From Chrysomallon squamiferum (lineage: Eukaryota; Mollusca; Gastropoda; Neomphalida; Peltospiridae), in contig CM022667.1 in NCBI GenBank assembly GCA_012295275.1, forward strand, positions 11,220,038 to 11,284,037: a stretch of DNA of 64,000 nt. The letters are read 5' to 3'. Of the stretch, positions 45,599 to 58,476 are shown one piece after another; position 1 is the stretch's first letter, and each line of letters starts with the position of its first letter. The notes under the pieces were generated by a model. The model did not search any database. It saw nothing but the letters and a program-made list of their open reading frames with translations, and was not told the origin of the DNA. The position numbers and the translations under genes were made by a program.

Positions 45599-45779
45599 AT
45601 GACGGATGCAGAAGTTAGCGAAGAAAAAGTCAGTGGTAGCGACAAAGATAACGTGATTCCATTAAAATTCGGCCTCGTTATTGATGTAGGGTTCGCTAAG
45701 AGTATTGAAGGAATTTTACTGGCGTTAATAGCCGTACGTACATTTCAGTTAGCGTATATGTGTGTGTGTGTGTGCGTGC

Positions 45780-45847
<68 letters not shown>

Positions 45848-46366
45848 AAAGAAAGAGAGATCCATATTCTTTCTTTTAATCATTCATTTATTCTTCCTTC
45901 TTTTAATCATTCATTTATTCTTCTTTCTTTCGCTCATTCATTCATTCATTCCCTCTTTATTTTTTCTTCTGTCTTCCAGGTTTTATCATTTATAGCATTT
46001 TGCTGCGTGGCGTCAGCTAGGATTGAATATTGTGACAAACATTTCGGTGGAAGCACGTACAACTTCTTCGAATTCGTGTCCATCTCGTGTTTCATCGCTT
46101 TTACCATCTTATATGTGCTGTATCTTACCACACTTCACACCAAACTTTTCTTCCAGATGATACCTTGGTTACTGATAGTAAGTGTGTGTAGCCGTATCAG
46201 TCATATTAATTTTAGAACGGTTCCGCTTGTAACGACATTGTCACAGAATTAGAAAGATTAGGCGAATCAGTCGTTGTAATGATAGTTGCAATGTATGAAA
46301 AAGAATAATTATATATATATATATATAAATATAAATATATAGTGTTTAGTATCAGTTTTAGAGTAA

Positions 46367-46412
<46 letters not shown>

Positions 46413-46704
46413 CATATATATATATATATATAAAATACTATTATTCTAAAAAAATACTATGATTGTTTGTAATTTCTTTCTTTCTATCTTTATATTTTTT
46501 TATTTATTTTATATTATTTTATTTATTTTGTTGTTCTTTGTTTGAATTTTTGTTTGTTTATATTTGTTTGTTTATTTATTTATTTGTTTGTTTGTTTATC
46601 AGGACCTCGGTTCGTGTGGTGTCTATGTGGTACTGTACTTCATCTCATCAATCGTGTTAGCTACCAAAACTTGTTATGACAGTGGAAATAGAGCTGGAGC
46701 GGTG

Positions 46705-46793
<89 letters not shown>

Positions 46794-47169
46794 CATCATC
46801 ATTAATATTATAATTGTTGTTGTTGATGTTGTTGTTATATTGTTATTGTTATTATTATCGTTATCATCATCATCGTTATTATTATCATTGTTGTTGTTGT
46901 TGTGGTTATTAATGTTATCATCATCACCATCATCAGCTTCATTCTCATCTAACAGTAACTCGAAATTCAGTTCATAATCATTGTAAAGATAAATTATTAT
47001 TTATTAATTTTATTTATTTATTTATTTATTCGAGGCTTTCGGCTTCTTCGCGATGTTCGCAATTTGTGGAAAGGGATATTTTTCATTTCGAACCTGGTGG
47101 GACGCAAGACAAGGAGCAGGCAAGGACGCGAGATCGATAGAACCAGACTATGATCCGGATAAATACTGA
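45599..47169 (+). CDS. MARVEL-domain tetraspan protein
   Basis: Coding exons are 45599-45733, 45980-46177, 46603-46701 and 47035-47169, all joined in phase 0, giving 188 residues. An acidic/polar N terminus (TDAEVSEEKVSGSDKD) leads into four hydrophobic segments: about 30-50 (SIEGILLALIAVLSFIAFCC), 70-90 (FFEFVSISCFIAFTILYVLY), 110-130 (LGSCGVYVVLYFISSIVLA) and 145-155 (AFGFFAMFAICGKGY); between the first two lies an extracellular loop with Cys. The C terminus is SIEPDYDPDKY. The arrangement fits CMTM/MAL/plasmolipin-type MARVEL proteins, which organise membrane domains and vesicle traffic. I cannot name the subfamily. Acceptor TTTATTCGAG before exon 4 is weak in pyrimidines but the phase and stop fit. 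Confidence 0.85.
45786..45842. repeat. (GA)n microsatellite in MARVEL intron 1
   Basis: About 57 bases of GA units, 50 bases behind the end of exon 1. It produces the spurious Arg-Glu frame here. Confidence 0.95.
46704..46792. repeat. (ATT)n microsatellite directly behind MARVEL exon 3
   Basis: About 89 bases of ATT units begin within four bases of the 5' splice site at 46,702. The neighbouring 46,371-46,432 is a (TA)n tract in the previous intron. Confidence 0.9.
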
Positions 47170-47553
47170 CTACAGTCTTCCACTTCCGAACGTGCCTGTC
47201 GCCATTGATGGGAGGCAACTCTGACTTTCTGGATTTTTAATAACTGTTATTTAAATGTGTTCTCACAGTCATAATAATATCATTGAGTTTTTATTGTTAT
47301 TGTTGTGTTATTTATTAATTTATTTATTTATTTATTTTTATTTATTTATTTATTTATTTGTCGAAGTTACGTGATTAACATCCGGTTTAATACCCGCACG
47401 CACCCACCCATTTTCTCTCATCGTTATCTTTTCCCTTTTTTTCATGAGCCTTTCGCATGTCGCTGTTTTTCGGAAAAAAAAAATACCAACAACAAAAAAC
47501 AAACAAAAACAAAACAACAACAAAAAAAAAAAAAAAAAAAAAAAATTAATGTA

Positions 47554-47705
47554 TTAATACTTTACCGTACTTAGAAACGATTTATTTATTTTAAGGCTTA
47601 CTTAAGTTACGTTTTTACTGCTATCATAGCTTCATGATTAGAGGGCTTTACAGTTTGTTGCCCATTATGTATCTGTGACATTTGTATTTTATAATAATTA
47701 CATAT
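47554..47705. repeat. Direct repeat flanking the MARVEL gene, right copy
   Basis: Related to 44,341-44,492 in the same orientation. It shares TTTACCGTACTTAG, CGATTTATTT, AAGGCTTACTTAAGTTA, AGAGGGC and GTTTGTTG. The two copies enclose the MARVEL gene. Confidence 0.7.
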
Positions 47706-47777
47706 ATATATATATACTTCTGCTGCTACTACTAATACCACCATAACTACTAGATATATTATTACTGCTGCTACTAC

Positions 47778-47813
<36 letters not shown>

Positions 47814-48234
47814 TTCTGATATATTAAAACGCGAGTTTAACTATGACGTGACGTTGATATTCCATAAGTAAACTACAAATGACGACAGTATTCTGTGAGT
47901 AAGAGAAAACGTAACGTTCCGAGGATTCCTTGACTGAAGCTAAGGTTTCGTTTGTTCTGTAAGTAAAACTAATAGGGTATTGCTTATTCTATGAAAAGTT
48001 TACCAATAAACTAGGATGATATTTCGTATTTCTTGAATGTTTTGTAAGTTGCTCTAAAACGGTTTTGCGTATTCTTTGAATATTTTTTTTTTTGGACCTT
48101 AACATGGGGTTGTGAATACTTTGAGTAAAATAAATCTTCATACAGAGGCTCCGCAGATAATTCTCAACAATATGTTAAAAACCGAACGTTGAAATGGCTT
48201 TATTTAGTTTGCGACTTAATACTGAAAGTTAACG

Positions 48235-48735
48235 TTCAAATGATATTATTTTGCAAGTTACATTTGAAATGGAATTACTCATTTTGCGAGTCTACGTTAA
48301 AATGTCTTTAACCATTCTTAAAGATAAAGTCGAAACGTCTTCACAGTCTAAAAGTTAACGTTGAAATGTCTTCAGTCGTTCTAAAAGTTAACGTTGAAAC
48401 GTCTTTAATCGTTCTAAAAGTTAACGTTGAAACGTCTTCAGTCATTCTAAAAGTTAACGCTGAAATGTCTTTAATCGTTCTAAAAGTTAACGCTGAAACG
48501 TTTTTAATCGTTCTAAACGTTAACGTAACGTCTTTAATCGTTCTAAAAGTTAACGCTGAAACGTTTTTAATCGTTCTAAAAGTTAACGCTGAAACGTTTT
48601 CAATCGTTCTAAACGTTAACGCTGTAACGTCTTTAATCGTTCATAAAAGTTAACGCTGAAACGTTTTTAATCGTTCTAAATGTTAACATTGAAACGTCTG
48701 TAATCGTTCTGAAAGTTAACGTTGAAACGTTTTTG
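48235..48735. repeat. 33-bp minisatellite
   Basis: From about 48,355 to 48,735 there are roughly eleven imperfect units like TCGTTCTAAAAGTTAACG followed by CTGAAACGTTTTTAA. More decayed units extend to about 48,235. Because 33 is a multiple of three, one plus-strand frame stays open with an 11-residue repeat (LIVLKVNAETF). I regard this frame as fortuitous. The array ends at the stop codon of the kringle gene on the other strand, so it is probably in that gene's 3' UTR or flank. Confidence 0.9.
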
Positions 48736-48736
48736 G

Positions 48737-49028
48737 TTATTGTGTAATCGTTGAGGTAATTTCTTTCGACTCCGATGAGCACTGTGATGAGGAGCACTTT
48801 TCTCCTTTTTGTTTACGAATGTTAGAACTTATCTCATCGACGGTTTCCATGCTCTTTTTCGATGTCACCGTGATCCCCCAAGGTCGGTTTTTTCGTATGC
48901 ATGCCAGAACCTTCTTCGGCGGCGTTATGGCGTGAATGGTGTACACTCGGTGTAAAGCCATCACGTCGTCGTCGAGTTTATTTTGTTCAATAGTGTGTTC
49001 GTTTCTGTCGTGAATGAAACAATGAGAT

Positions 49029-49063
<35 letters not shown>

Positions 49064-49133
49064 TCATATGACGCATTTAATCACAAGTTAAAACGAGCTA
49101 AAAACATATACATATATATCTACGTACACAAAG

Positions 49134-49224
<91 letters not shown>

Positions 49225-49755
49225 TTTCTTTTCATATGAAAAAAACATTATGAGACAGTTAAATTGGAAAATACCTTGAAAAAACGCACCCCATTACGGG
49301 TATCGACAATATGAATGCAACAAGGATACACACTAACATGACGAAATTTGGCCCTGCAACATAAAACTATGTGATTATAAACATTAATTAATTAATTAAT
49401 TAATTATTATTTTTTCTTTGTTTTTCTTTTATATTAATATTATGCACCTAATCCATTTTTGTATGTTCGTTTCTTTCCATACCTAAATACATACTTATAC
49501 ATCAGTGCCACATGCTTACATATATAGATACGAGTGTAGGTATGCCTGTATATAGTTAGGTAGCTAAGTAAATTATGCACTGGAGTATGTATGTCTATTT
49601 GACCTCACCTGTATCCATGTTAGGTATGTTTAGGGCAGTTTCATTTGGTCTGTATTCTTCGGAGTTCATCGGTAAAAAGTATAATTATAAAAAAAGAAAT
49701 AAGAAAAAAAAAAAAGAAGTACATAAATGCAATAATTAACTAATTAACTAACTAG

Positions 49756-49843
<88 letters not shown>

Positions 49844-50151
49844 GTGTGTGTGGCTGAGAGATAGATAATTTATGTACGTATGTGTGTATGTTTGTATGAA
49901 TGTATGTGTGTATATCTATGTAAGTATATACAGATATGCGTGGTATAATATTACTAATTGTTAAACCGAAAAGTAAAAGTAATAAAAATAAATAAATAAA
50001 TAAATAAATAATAATAATAACAGTAATAGTAACAGTAATAATAATAAATCAGAAGAAAAGTAAGAATAATCATCATCATCATAATCATAGTCATAATCAT
50101 GACAGCAACAACAACAACAACAAACAATAAAAATAACAATAATAATAATTA

Positions 50152-50215
<64 letters not shown>

Positions 50216-50615
50216 TGTAAAATTGCAGTAAGCAGGATATACGTATGTCGGGGTTTTCGGTCTGTATATTGCGCTTTTCACAGAATGACGTAACAAACCA
50301 TCACACGGCGGAATCCCGCACGTTTCCCATCTGACACTGGGTTCTGTCGTGTAACAAAACGGAACGCCCGTGCGCTCAGGGTCCCGGCAGAAGTTTTCAG
50401 ACGCAGTCAACGACGTGTCCGGAAATGTGGCGACGTCGATGTTGTTGTGTTGGTGGGGACGTTGCTCGTCCCATCTCTGGCACGTCAGGCCTGTTATCGT
50501 TGTTCGTTTCTTTCCGGAATAAACAGACTCGGTACCGTTGGAAACGTCGAAACATTGGTCTGTACATACAGAACAACAGAAGCAATAATAATAATAATAT
50601 ATAATAATAATAGTA

Positions 50616-50671
<56 letters not shown>

Positions 50672-50824
50672 TGTTATTTCCATATTAAACGAAATTTAGA
50701 AGTTTAATATTATTGCAATGAAACCGTATCAGGTAAATCATATTTACTTACACCTTTTCTTTATTTCTTTCTTTCTTCATTAATTTTTATACTGAATTTA
50801 AACCTCTATCTCAATATCTATCTC

Positions 50825-50864
<40 letters not shown>

Positions 50865-52839
50865 CCTACCTACCTAACTACCTACATGCATACATACATA
50901 CATACATACCTATCTTCCTACCTATTTATTGATTTATTGATTTATTTATATTCAAATTCTGCAACGTTTGAAACCTGAGCACAGACGTATTCCACAGTCC
51001 ATTCTCTCGGGCTGGTATTGAATAGTGTAACACCACGGGTATCCAGAATGGTCTGGGTCGCGGCAGAAATTCTCTGCGTGAGCCAGCGATTTGTCCGGGA
51101 ACAGCTCGAGCTTCTTCATCCCGTGGGGGTGGGGGAACTGTGAGTCCCACCGCTGACAGACGACGCCCGTCCTCGTCTTGTGGCGATGCCCAGAGTAAGC
51201 AGCTGTGTTAGCGACCACCTCAAAGCAGTCAGGTTCTGAAAGAGTAGACCGCGATGGCGTAGTTGAAGTAGTAGGAGGAAGAGGAAGTAGTATCTGTAAC
51301 AGTAGTAGTAGTAGTGTATTGTAGTAGTAGCAGTAGGAGAGTAGGATCAGTTTTAGAGTAGTAGAGTAGTAGTAGCAGTAGCAGTAGAAGTAGTACGAGG
51401 AAAAGGAGGAGGAAGAAAAGAATATAGTAGAAGACGTAGCAGTAATTCAGATAGTAGTAGTAGTAGCAGTAGCAGCAGTTCTAGTTATAATAGTAAAAGT
51501 AGTACTAACTGCAGTAGTTGTACTAGTATTACTAATTGTAGTAGTTATTTTTGTAACAGCAGTAGTAGTAGCAGCAGTAGCAGTAGCAGTAGTAGTAGCA
51601 GTAGTGGTAGTAGTAGTTATTTTTGTAACAGCAGCAGTAGTAGTAGTAATAGCAGCAGCAGTAGCAGTAGTAGTAGCAGTAGCAGTAGTAGTAATAGCGG
51701 CAGTAGTAGTAGTAGGAGTAGTAGTAGTAGTAGTAGGAGTAGTAGTAGTAGTAGTAGCAGTAGTTATAGTAGCTGCAGCAGCACGGTAGTAATAACAATA
51801 GCAGCAGCAGTAGTACTAGCAGTAGTAGTAGCAGCAGCAACTGTAGTAGTAGTAGTGGTAGAATCAGCAACAGCAGTAGTAGCAATAGTTGTCGTAGTAG
51901 CAGCAGCAGCAGCACCGCACATCAGTAGTAGTAGAGTGGTAGTAGTAGTAGTAATAGTAACAGTTACATTATGTAACGTATACGAACTTAAACATTCAGG
52001 AACTGAACAGATTTGCCATTTGTACTTTTGGTCAGTCGTGTGGCACCACAAGAACCCTCTGTCCTCGGGGTCACGGCAGAAATTTTGTGCTTCATCCACA
52101 GTTTTCTCCATAGGAAAGTCGTGGCTTTTGTACTTTCTGTGTTCATGAGGGTAGTCACGATTCCAGTGCTGGCACTGCAAACCCGAAAACGTCGTTGTCT
52201 TGTTACCTCTGTACAAGACCTTGCCTTTGAAGCTGAGATAGCATTCTTGCAAGTCAGTCCCTGCGATGAAAGAAATAAATAAATTAAAGAACGAATGAGA
52301 AAATGACGAATGGATCATTCTTACTCTGTGTATTTCTATCTGTCTAGTTGTGTGTGTGTGTGTCTCTCTGTCTCTGTCTGTTAGTCTCTCTCTAGTACAA
52401 GTCTAGTGGTGATAGTATTATTAGCAGTACTAGTACTGCAGTAATGCTACTAATAGTATTGTTGTTAGTAGTGGTAATAGTAGTACTCGTAGTAGCGAAA
52501 CAATGGAAGTAGTAGCAGTAGCAGCTGCAGTAATGTGGTAGCAGTAGCAGAAGCAGTAATGATAGTTCTAGTAGTTATTGTGGTATTAGTAATAGCAGCA
52601 GAAGTAGAAGGTGCAGTAGTAGTACCATTGTTAGTGATAGTAACAGCGGTAGTAGTTATAGTGATGTTAGTGGTAGTAATAGCTGTATTAGAGTTAGCAG
52701 CAGTAGTAATGATGTCAGGAGTAGTTGTGGCGATGTTAGTAGTAGTAGTTTTAGTATGTAAATAAATCAACAAACCACTGTGACAAACTTCTGTTTGAAA
52801 CATGCAGACGAGACACAGCAGTAATGAAATGACTGGCAT
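48737..52839 (-). CDS. Single-pass membrane protein with three kringles
   Basis: Seven coding exons: 52839-52776 (signal peptide), 52260-51988, 51235-50975 and 50559-50299 (kringles 1-3), 49656-49609 (juxtamembrane), 49353-49275 (membrane helix) and 49004-48737 (cytoplasmic tail). The first five junctions are phase 1 and the last is phase 2; the sum is 418 codons (417 aa). Each kringle has six Cys with the typical NFCRDP and WC/FC-Y/HTT core, such as NFCRDPDHSGYPWCYT in kringle 2. The membrane segment is about 22 residues (FVMLVCILVAFILSIPVMGC). The tail (about 89 residues) is Lys/Ser-rich without catalytic features. The juxtamembrane exon carries an NET glycosylation site. The kringles suggest a role in extracellular protein binding; the ligand is unknown. 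No WSC, CUB or kinase domain is seen, so it is not Kremen or ROR. Kringle introns contain long AGT/AGC trinucleotide runs. Confidence 0.85.
49136..49221. repeat. (CT)n microsatellite in the kringle gene
   Basis: A CT run of about 86 bases in the intron between membrane and tail exons. A second run, (TA)n at 49,761-49,841, lies in the intron between kringle 3 and the juxtamembrane exon. Confidence 0.95.
51260..51970. repeat. Degenerate AGT/AGC trinucleotide tract
   Basis: About 700 bases of mixed AGT, AGC and AAT units fill the intron between kringles 1 and 2. They yield long spurious Leu/Tyr/Cys or Val/Ala frames on both strands. Confidence 0.85.
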
Positions 52840-53651
52840 GTGAGATCTGAAAAAGAAAAGATAGAAAGAAAGAAAGAAAGAGTATTAGATTCTGCACATG
52901 GTACAGAAGGACAAAGTCCAAACACCACCGCCCATATGTCAAGACTCGACCGAATGGCAGCCATTAGATCTCATCCCGAGGCAAAACACGATATCGTTCG
53001 ACTATGGTTGCATGTCTGTAAGTCTATATGTGTTTATACGTATGTGTGCGTATGTATGTGCGTAGGTAGGTAGGCTGATATATAAACTTGTTTATATAAT
53101 GTATGTATGTGTGTTTGTGTGTGTGTGTGTTTGTGTGTATGTTATAAACGCTCTTCTATTTTTCATGCATACGTACTTACCTACCTACCTAGCTATCTAC
53201 ATGAAATAAAACGTATTATTGTCAATAATTATGTCTACGATATTTTACATTTTAAAATATTTAGAACTCCTGTTTCAAGTACTCTGACGAATAAGACTTC
53301 TTTTTAAAAACATAAATGCTCTCGTGTGTTTTTTATTAGTTGCCGACATCTTAGGAGAATTATTATCTACGTCATCAGTCACGTCATTAATTGAGGTCTT
53401 CTATTACTATTATTAATTTTATTGTTGTCGTTACTGTTTTTGTTATTGCTGTGGTTATTATTATTATCATCATTATCATCATCATCCTAATCATCATTAC
53501 TACTGTTTTTGTTATTGTTGTCATTACTAGTATTTTATTATTATTATTATTATTTTTTGCTGTTGTTTCTATTGTTATTGTTGTTGTTCGTATTAATATT
53601 ACTACTAGTATTGTTTTTGGCCTTATACAGTAGTTTTGGTGTTTTCTATTT

Positions 53652-53698
<47 letters not shown>

Positions 53699-53834
53699 AA
53701 ATTATTATTATCATTATGATGATGATCAAATTGATTAATAATTGATCTTTCAATTACCTTTATCATTTTTTATTTTTGTACTTATTTTGTCGATATATTA
53801 CACACTCGCACACACTCACACACACACACAGATA

Positions 53835-53879
<45 letters not shown>

Positions 53880-54595
53880 AAATGAGAAGAAATGGCATCA
53901 TTATATTTCGCAAAGACTGGAAAAGTGGCCTGGTCAAATTGTAGAAAAAGAGCGTGACTCCAATATTTACTTTGTTATTAGATAATGTTGCTCCACAACA
54001 ACAAACACAATATTATATTAAAAATATAATATATTATTAAATAAGTAAATATGCAAGGAAAAACGGAAAGAAGAAGGGAAACAAACAGATTGACCGACCG
54101 TCAGACAGATTATGTAACGTTGTCGCTTTTTGGAATGATTCATAAATGCTCCAGGCACCAGTATAATAATAATAATAATAAGTATGATGATGATGATGAT
54201 GATGATGTAGATAGTGATAATGATGGTATTGATAATGATAATGATGATGATAATGATGATAATAATATTAATACTACTACTACTAATAACAACAGCAGTG
54301 GTAGTAGTAATAGTAGTAACAGTAGTAGTAGTAGTAGTAATAGAGTAGCAGAAGTAGTCGCAGTGGAACAAATAGAATTAGTAGTAATAAAGTGTATAAT
54401 GGATGTAACAACAATGGTGCGTTCGTAGTCGTCGTCGTAGTCGTAGCAGCCTTAGTAATAACGTGCAAAATGGATTTAACAGCACAGTGTTGCATTGGTC
54501 GACGTCGTTGTCGTCAAAATAGAAGCAGCATTAGTAATAAAGGGTGAAAAATGTATTGACAATGTGGTGCTGTTGTTGCTGCTGCTGCTGCTGCA
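52840..54595. other. Spacer between the kringle and TSP1 genes
   Basis: It contains GT-rich sequence (53,107-53,140; (GT)n 53,657-53,697), (ATT)n near 53,838-53,880 and GAT/AAT runs at 54,180-54,270. The kringle-gene promoter should lie in 52,840-53,100, but I see no TATA box. No coding exon is recognised. Confidence 0.6.
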
Positions 54596-56000
54596 TTAGT
54601 CGTCTTCATCTTCATCGTCTTCTTCATCCGACCACAGTTCGAGAACGGTTACGTGTTCTCTCAGCTTATTCTTTCCGGCATTGTCCAGGCTTGAGTCTGA
54701 CCGTTTCCGGTCACCGCTTGTCGACGGCTGCGTTGGCTGCGTTGACTTCGTCTTGTCGTCTTCGCGAGCCTTCTGAGCTTCGTCGTCTTTACGAGAATCA
54801 CGACCCTTTCTGTGCAGAGGATTCCACGACGTGTGATCCTTGTGACCCTCGCGACCTTCGTGGTCGTCCTTGTTTAGCCCCTTGAGAAACTTGTGACCTT
54901 TCTCCGGGTTTTTCTCGGCGTCGTGGCTTTTTATATGCAGAGCTTTCAGCACTGACTGACCTCGGTCTGAATGATGAGCTTTGTCGACTTCGTGCCCTTT
55001 GCGATCTTCGTGATGTTTCCCTGCGTCGTGAACTTCGACACCTTTTCCTGCTGCACCTTCCGGTGCCGTGTGACGTTTTTCCTGAAGACCTTTGTCGGTG
55101 TCGTGACTTTTCTGATCTTCGTGTTTCTCCGTTTCGTTACTTTCCTGAACCTCTTGACCTCTTCCAAATATGCCTTCCAGTAACGAGAAACGTCGGCCGG
55201 CTTGTGGAGTTTTCTCAGCCTCGAGATGTTTCTCTATGTCTTGAGCTTCTTGACCTGTTCCACGTATACTTCCAAGTGCTGAGAAACGTTTGTCAGCGTG
55301 TTGACCCTTCTCGGCCTCGTGACCTTTCTGATCTTCGTGATGTTTTCTGTGTCTTCACTTCCTTGAGCTTCGTGACCTCTGCCAAATAAGGAGAAAGGTC
55401 GGTAAGCTTGTTGACCCTTCTGGACTTCGTGATACTCATGGGCCTTCTGGTCTGGACCTTTCTGAACATTCTCAGCATGTTCTTCAGCATGACCTGGCAG
55501 AACGCCATGGCCTTTTGCATACAAAGTTTCCAGAATCGAAGGAACTCTGTGGGGTTCATTATCTCTTTCTCCTGCTTGAACGTCGGGACCTTTCTGAAGG
55601 TCTGCGCGCTTCAGAGCAGGACCGTTCTCTACGTCTGCCTGATCTTTTCCACGTAATGAGAATTTCATAAATGAGAAACCTGCACCCTTTTCGTCTTCAT
55701 CTGTCTTCTGATCAGTAACATAGCCGAGGTTATCCTCCGAAACAATTTCCCCTTTTGTGTCCGGGCGACGACGAAATCTCGTCAGAAAAGATAGTTTTAT
55801 CCTGTTTTTAAAAGCGCGCACTTTGGACGATAAACGTGCCTCATGTTCCATTTCGATGAACCTGTTAACGAAACATTTATGTTGAATTAACCTTAAAGGC
55901 TGACTGACACACACGTAGATACACTTACACATACAAACATTCACATATGCACACTCGCACACACACTGACTGACACACACAAATGGACAGACAATCAAGC

Positions 56001-56033
<33 letters not shown>

Positions 56034-56318
56034 AAACATAGTAATAATAACAACGACGACGATGACAACGACAACAAAACAATAACAAAGGATAGTTACT
56101 GACGTACCTCATATATGCATAGATTCCAATAAAGAATAAAAGAGCTAACATTACATAAAGTCCGACAACCAAAGGAAACTCATTTCGCTCCGGATTGAAA
56201 CCTACAAAAAATAGAACAAACTATCATAACAAATAAATAAATAAACAAACAGTTAATCAAGCATGTAAGAAAACAGTCAAACAAACTAACAAATTATCAA
56301 CTAAGTAAATAAATAACT

Positions 56319-56349
<31 letters not shown>

Positions 56350-56636
56350 GAAGAAGAAGAAGAAGAAGAAGAAGGAGGGAGGAGGAGGAGGAGAAGACGA
56401 AGAAGAAGAAGAAGAAGAAACAAGCAAATGAATCAATAAATAGCGAAGAATGTACAATAACAAAAATGATCACAAAGATAACAAGGACGACGGCGACAAC
56501 ACTAACAACAGGAGCTTTTAACAACAATACCAGTAACGATTTAGAAATGTGTGTGCCTGTCTGAAGGTGTTGTAATTTTGTTGACTTTTGCAACAGTAAC
56601 AATTTCATCATATTAAATGTAACATGAAATAATAAA

Positions 56637-56692
<56 letters not shown>

Positions 56693-57008
56693 TTTAAAAA
56701 TAACACCACCACTACCAACAGCAGCAGCAGCAGCAGCAACAACAACAACAACAACGACAATAATAATAATAATACCAGGACATTCCTCGAATGAATAACA
56801 AAGGTGAGTTTTAGTTTTCTTTTCGTAAGTGCAGTTGCTATGGAAACATCTCTGTCTCTCAAGTGTTTGGGTTTTAACGCCGAACCCCATACATGTCCTA
56901 CTGCAGGGACTGTCAACCTGCACACCCCATCGTGTCCAACTGTACAGATCTACAACTACAACGACAACAACAACTATAATAATAATAATAATAATAATAG
57001 TTGTAGCT

Positions 57009-57054
<46 letters not shown>

Positions 57055-57258
57055 TAATAATAGTAGTTCTAATAATATTAATAACAGCAAATACTACTAA
57101 TAGTAGCGATGATGATAACTGATAATACAGAGCAAAAACAACAACATGAATAAGAAGAATGATAATAATGATAATACAGATAATAAATTGAAAAGAAACA
57201 GTAGTAGAGGCAGTTGTAACGATAGCAACAAGGACAGCAATAATAATAATAATAATAA

Positions 57259-57289
<31 letters not shown>

Positions 57290-57565
57290 AAGAAGAAGAA
57301 TGGAAAGTAGAATGTGGGGAGAAAAGAAGAACATCATCAGCAGCAGCAACAACACCAATAACAACAATATATTTTAAAGGGATGTTAGGATCACTGTTAC
57401 AATTGTGTTACCTTCGTTGGTGTCAGTGCTTATTTCGTAGTCTGACATAATGATGTCCCTAATAATAATAATAACAACAACAATAACGACAACAACTATA
57501 ACAAAATAAAGATGATGAGAACAAAAATGATGATGTTGTTGATAATAATAATAATATACTACTAT

Positions 57566-57600
<35 letters not shown>

Positions 57601-57695
57601 TTAATAATAATGAAGATAATTACGATGATATAAATATAAAAGAAAAAGAAGTAGAAAGCAATTTTAAAAAGATTAATAATAATAATAATAATATA

Positions 57696-57758
<63 letters not shown>

Positions 57759-58440
57759 CAAATATCACATCAGTAGTATGAACGAAAATAGCATTTAATG
57801 CAGTCATATTAATAGCAACAACAAAACAATAGTAACAGCCCCAACTGTACGATCACTCTTACTGATTTGCCAGTCACTTAGTGCACACGTCAGAAAACAA
57901 ATGATAAACAAATAATAACCATGTAAAAATATACTATAAACTCCTGGAATATTTTTTAGTTTGCGCTTCTTATCTCTTCTTTATTGTCATCATGCAAAAA
58001 AAATGTAGTAGCGAAAGCAAAGCAACTTTTAATGACGTTATTCACAGTCTCGATTTTATTGGATTCTTTATATTGTGTGATGTCGGTGGAATTCGGATGA
58101 ATTCGGATTTTTGAGTCTTGATTTTATGCCATTTCAGACAACGTCCAAATTAATTTTATGATAAAATATTTTCAGCTGTTCCTTAAATTTCATGTAATAT
58201 ATTTATTAGGGTAAAATCAGTAAATAGATAACTTTAATTTATAAATGTTATAATACGAATTCGGCCGGAATTTTTATTTAGTAATTCGAAATTAGAAAAT
58301 GCACGATCATTTTGAATCAGTATTATATAAATTATTTATTTACTTATTTATTTATTTATTTACATACTTAAAAAAAATTCACGGATAAGAGATAAGGGCG
58401 TAAGTTTCCCATCTTCCATGGTTTTTTATTTCTTCACACA

Positions 58441-58476
<36 letters not shown>

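Noticed and set aside
48366-48653. CRISPR-like array or repeat protein in the 33-bp minisatellite
   Set aside because: There are no unique spacers and the host is eukaryotic; the open frame follows from a period divisible by three and has no flanking gene signals.
50183-52318. Kremen or ROR identity for the kringle gene
   Set aside because: No WSC, CUB, Ig, frizzled or kinase module is present, and there are three kringles.
54018-54495. Poly-Ile, poly-Asp and poly-Ser frames
   Set aside because: These come from GAT, AAT and AGT trinucleotide runs without splice sites or domains; the same applies at 42,269-42,792, 44,587-45,444 and 56,297-57,367 outside the TSP1 exon.
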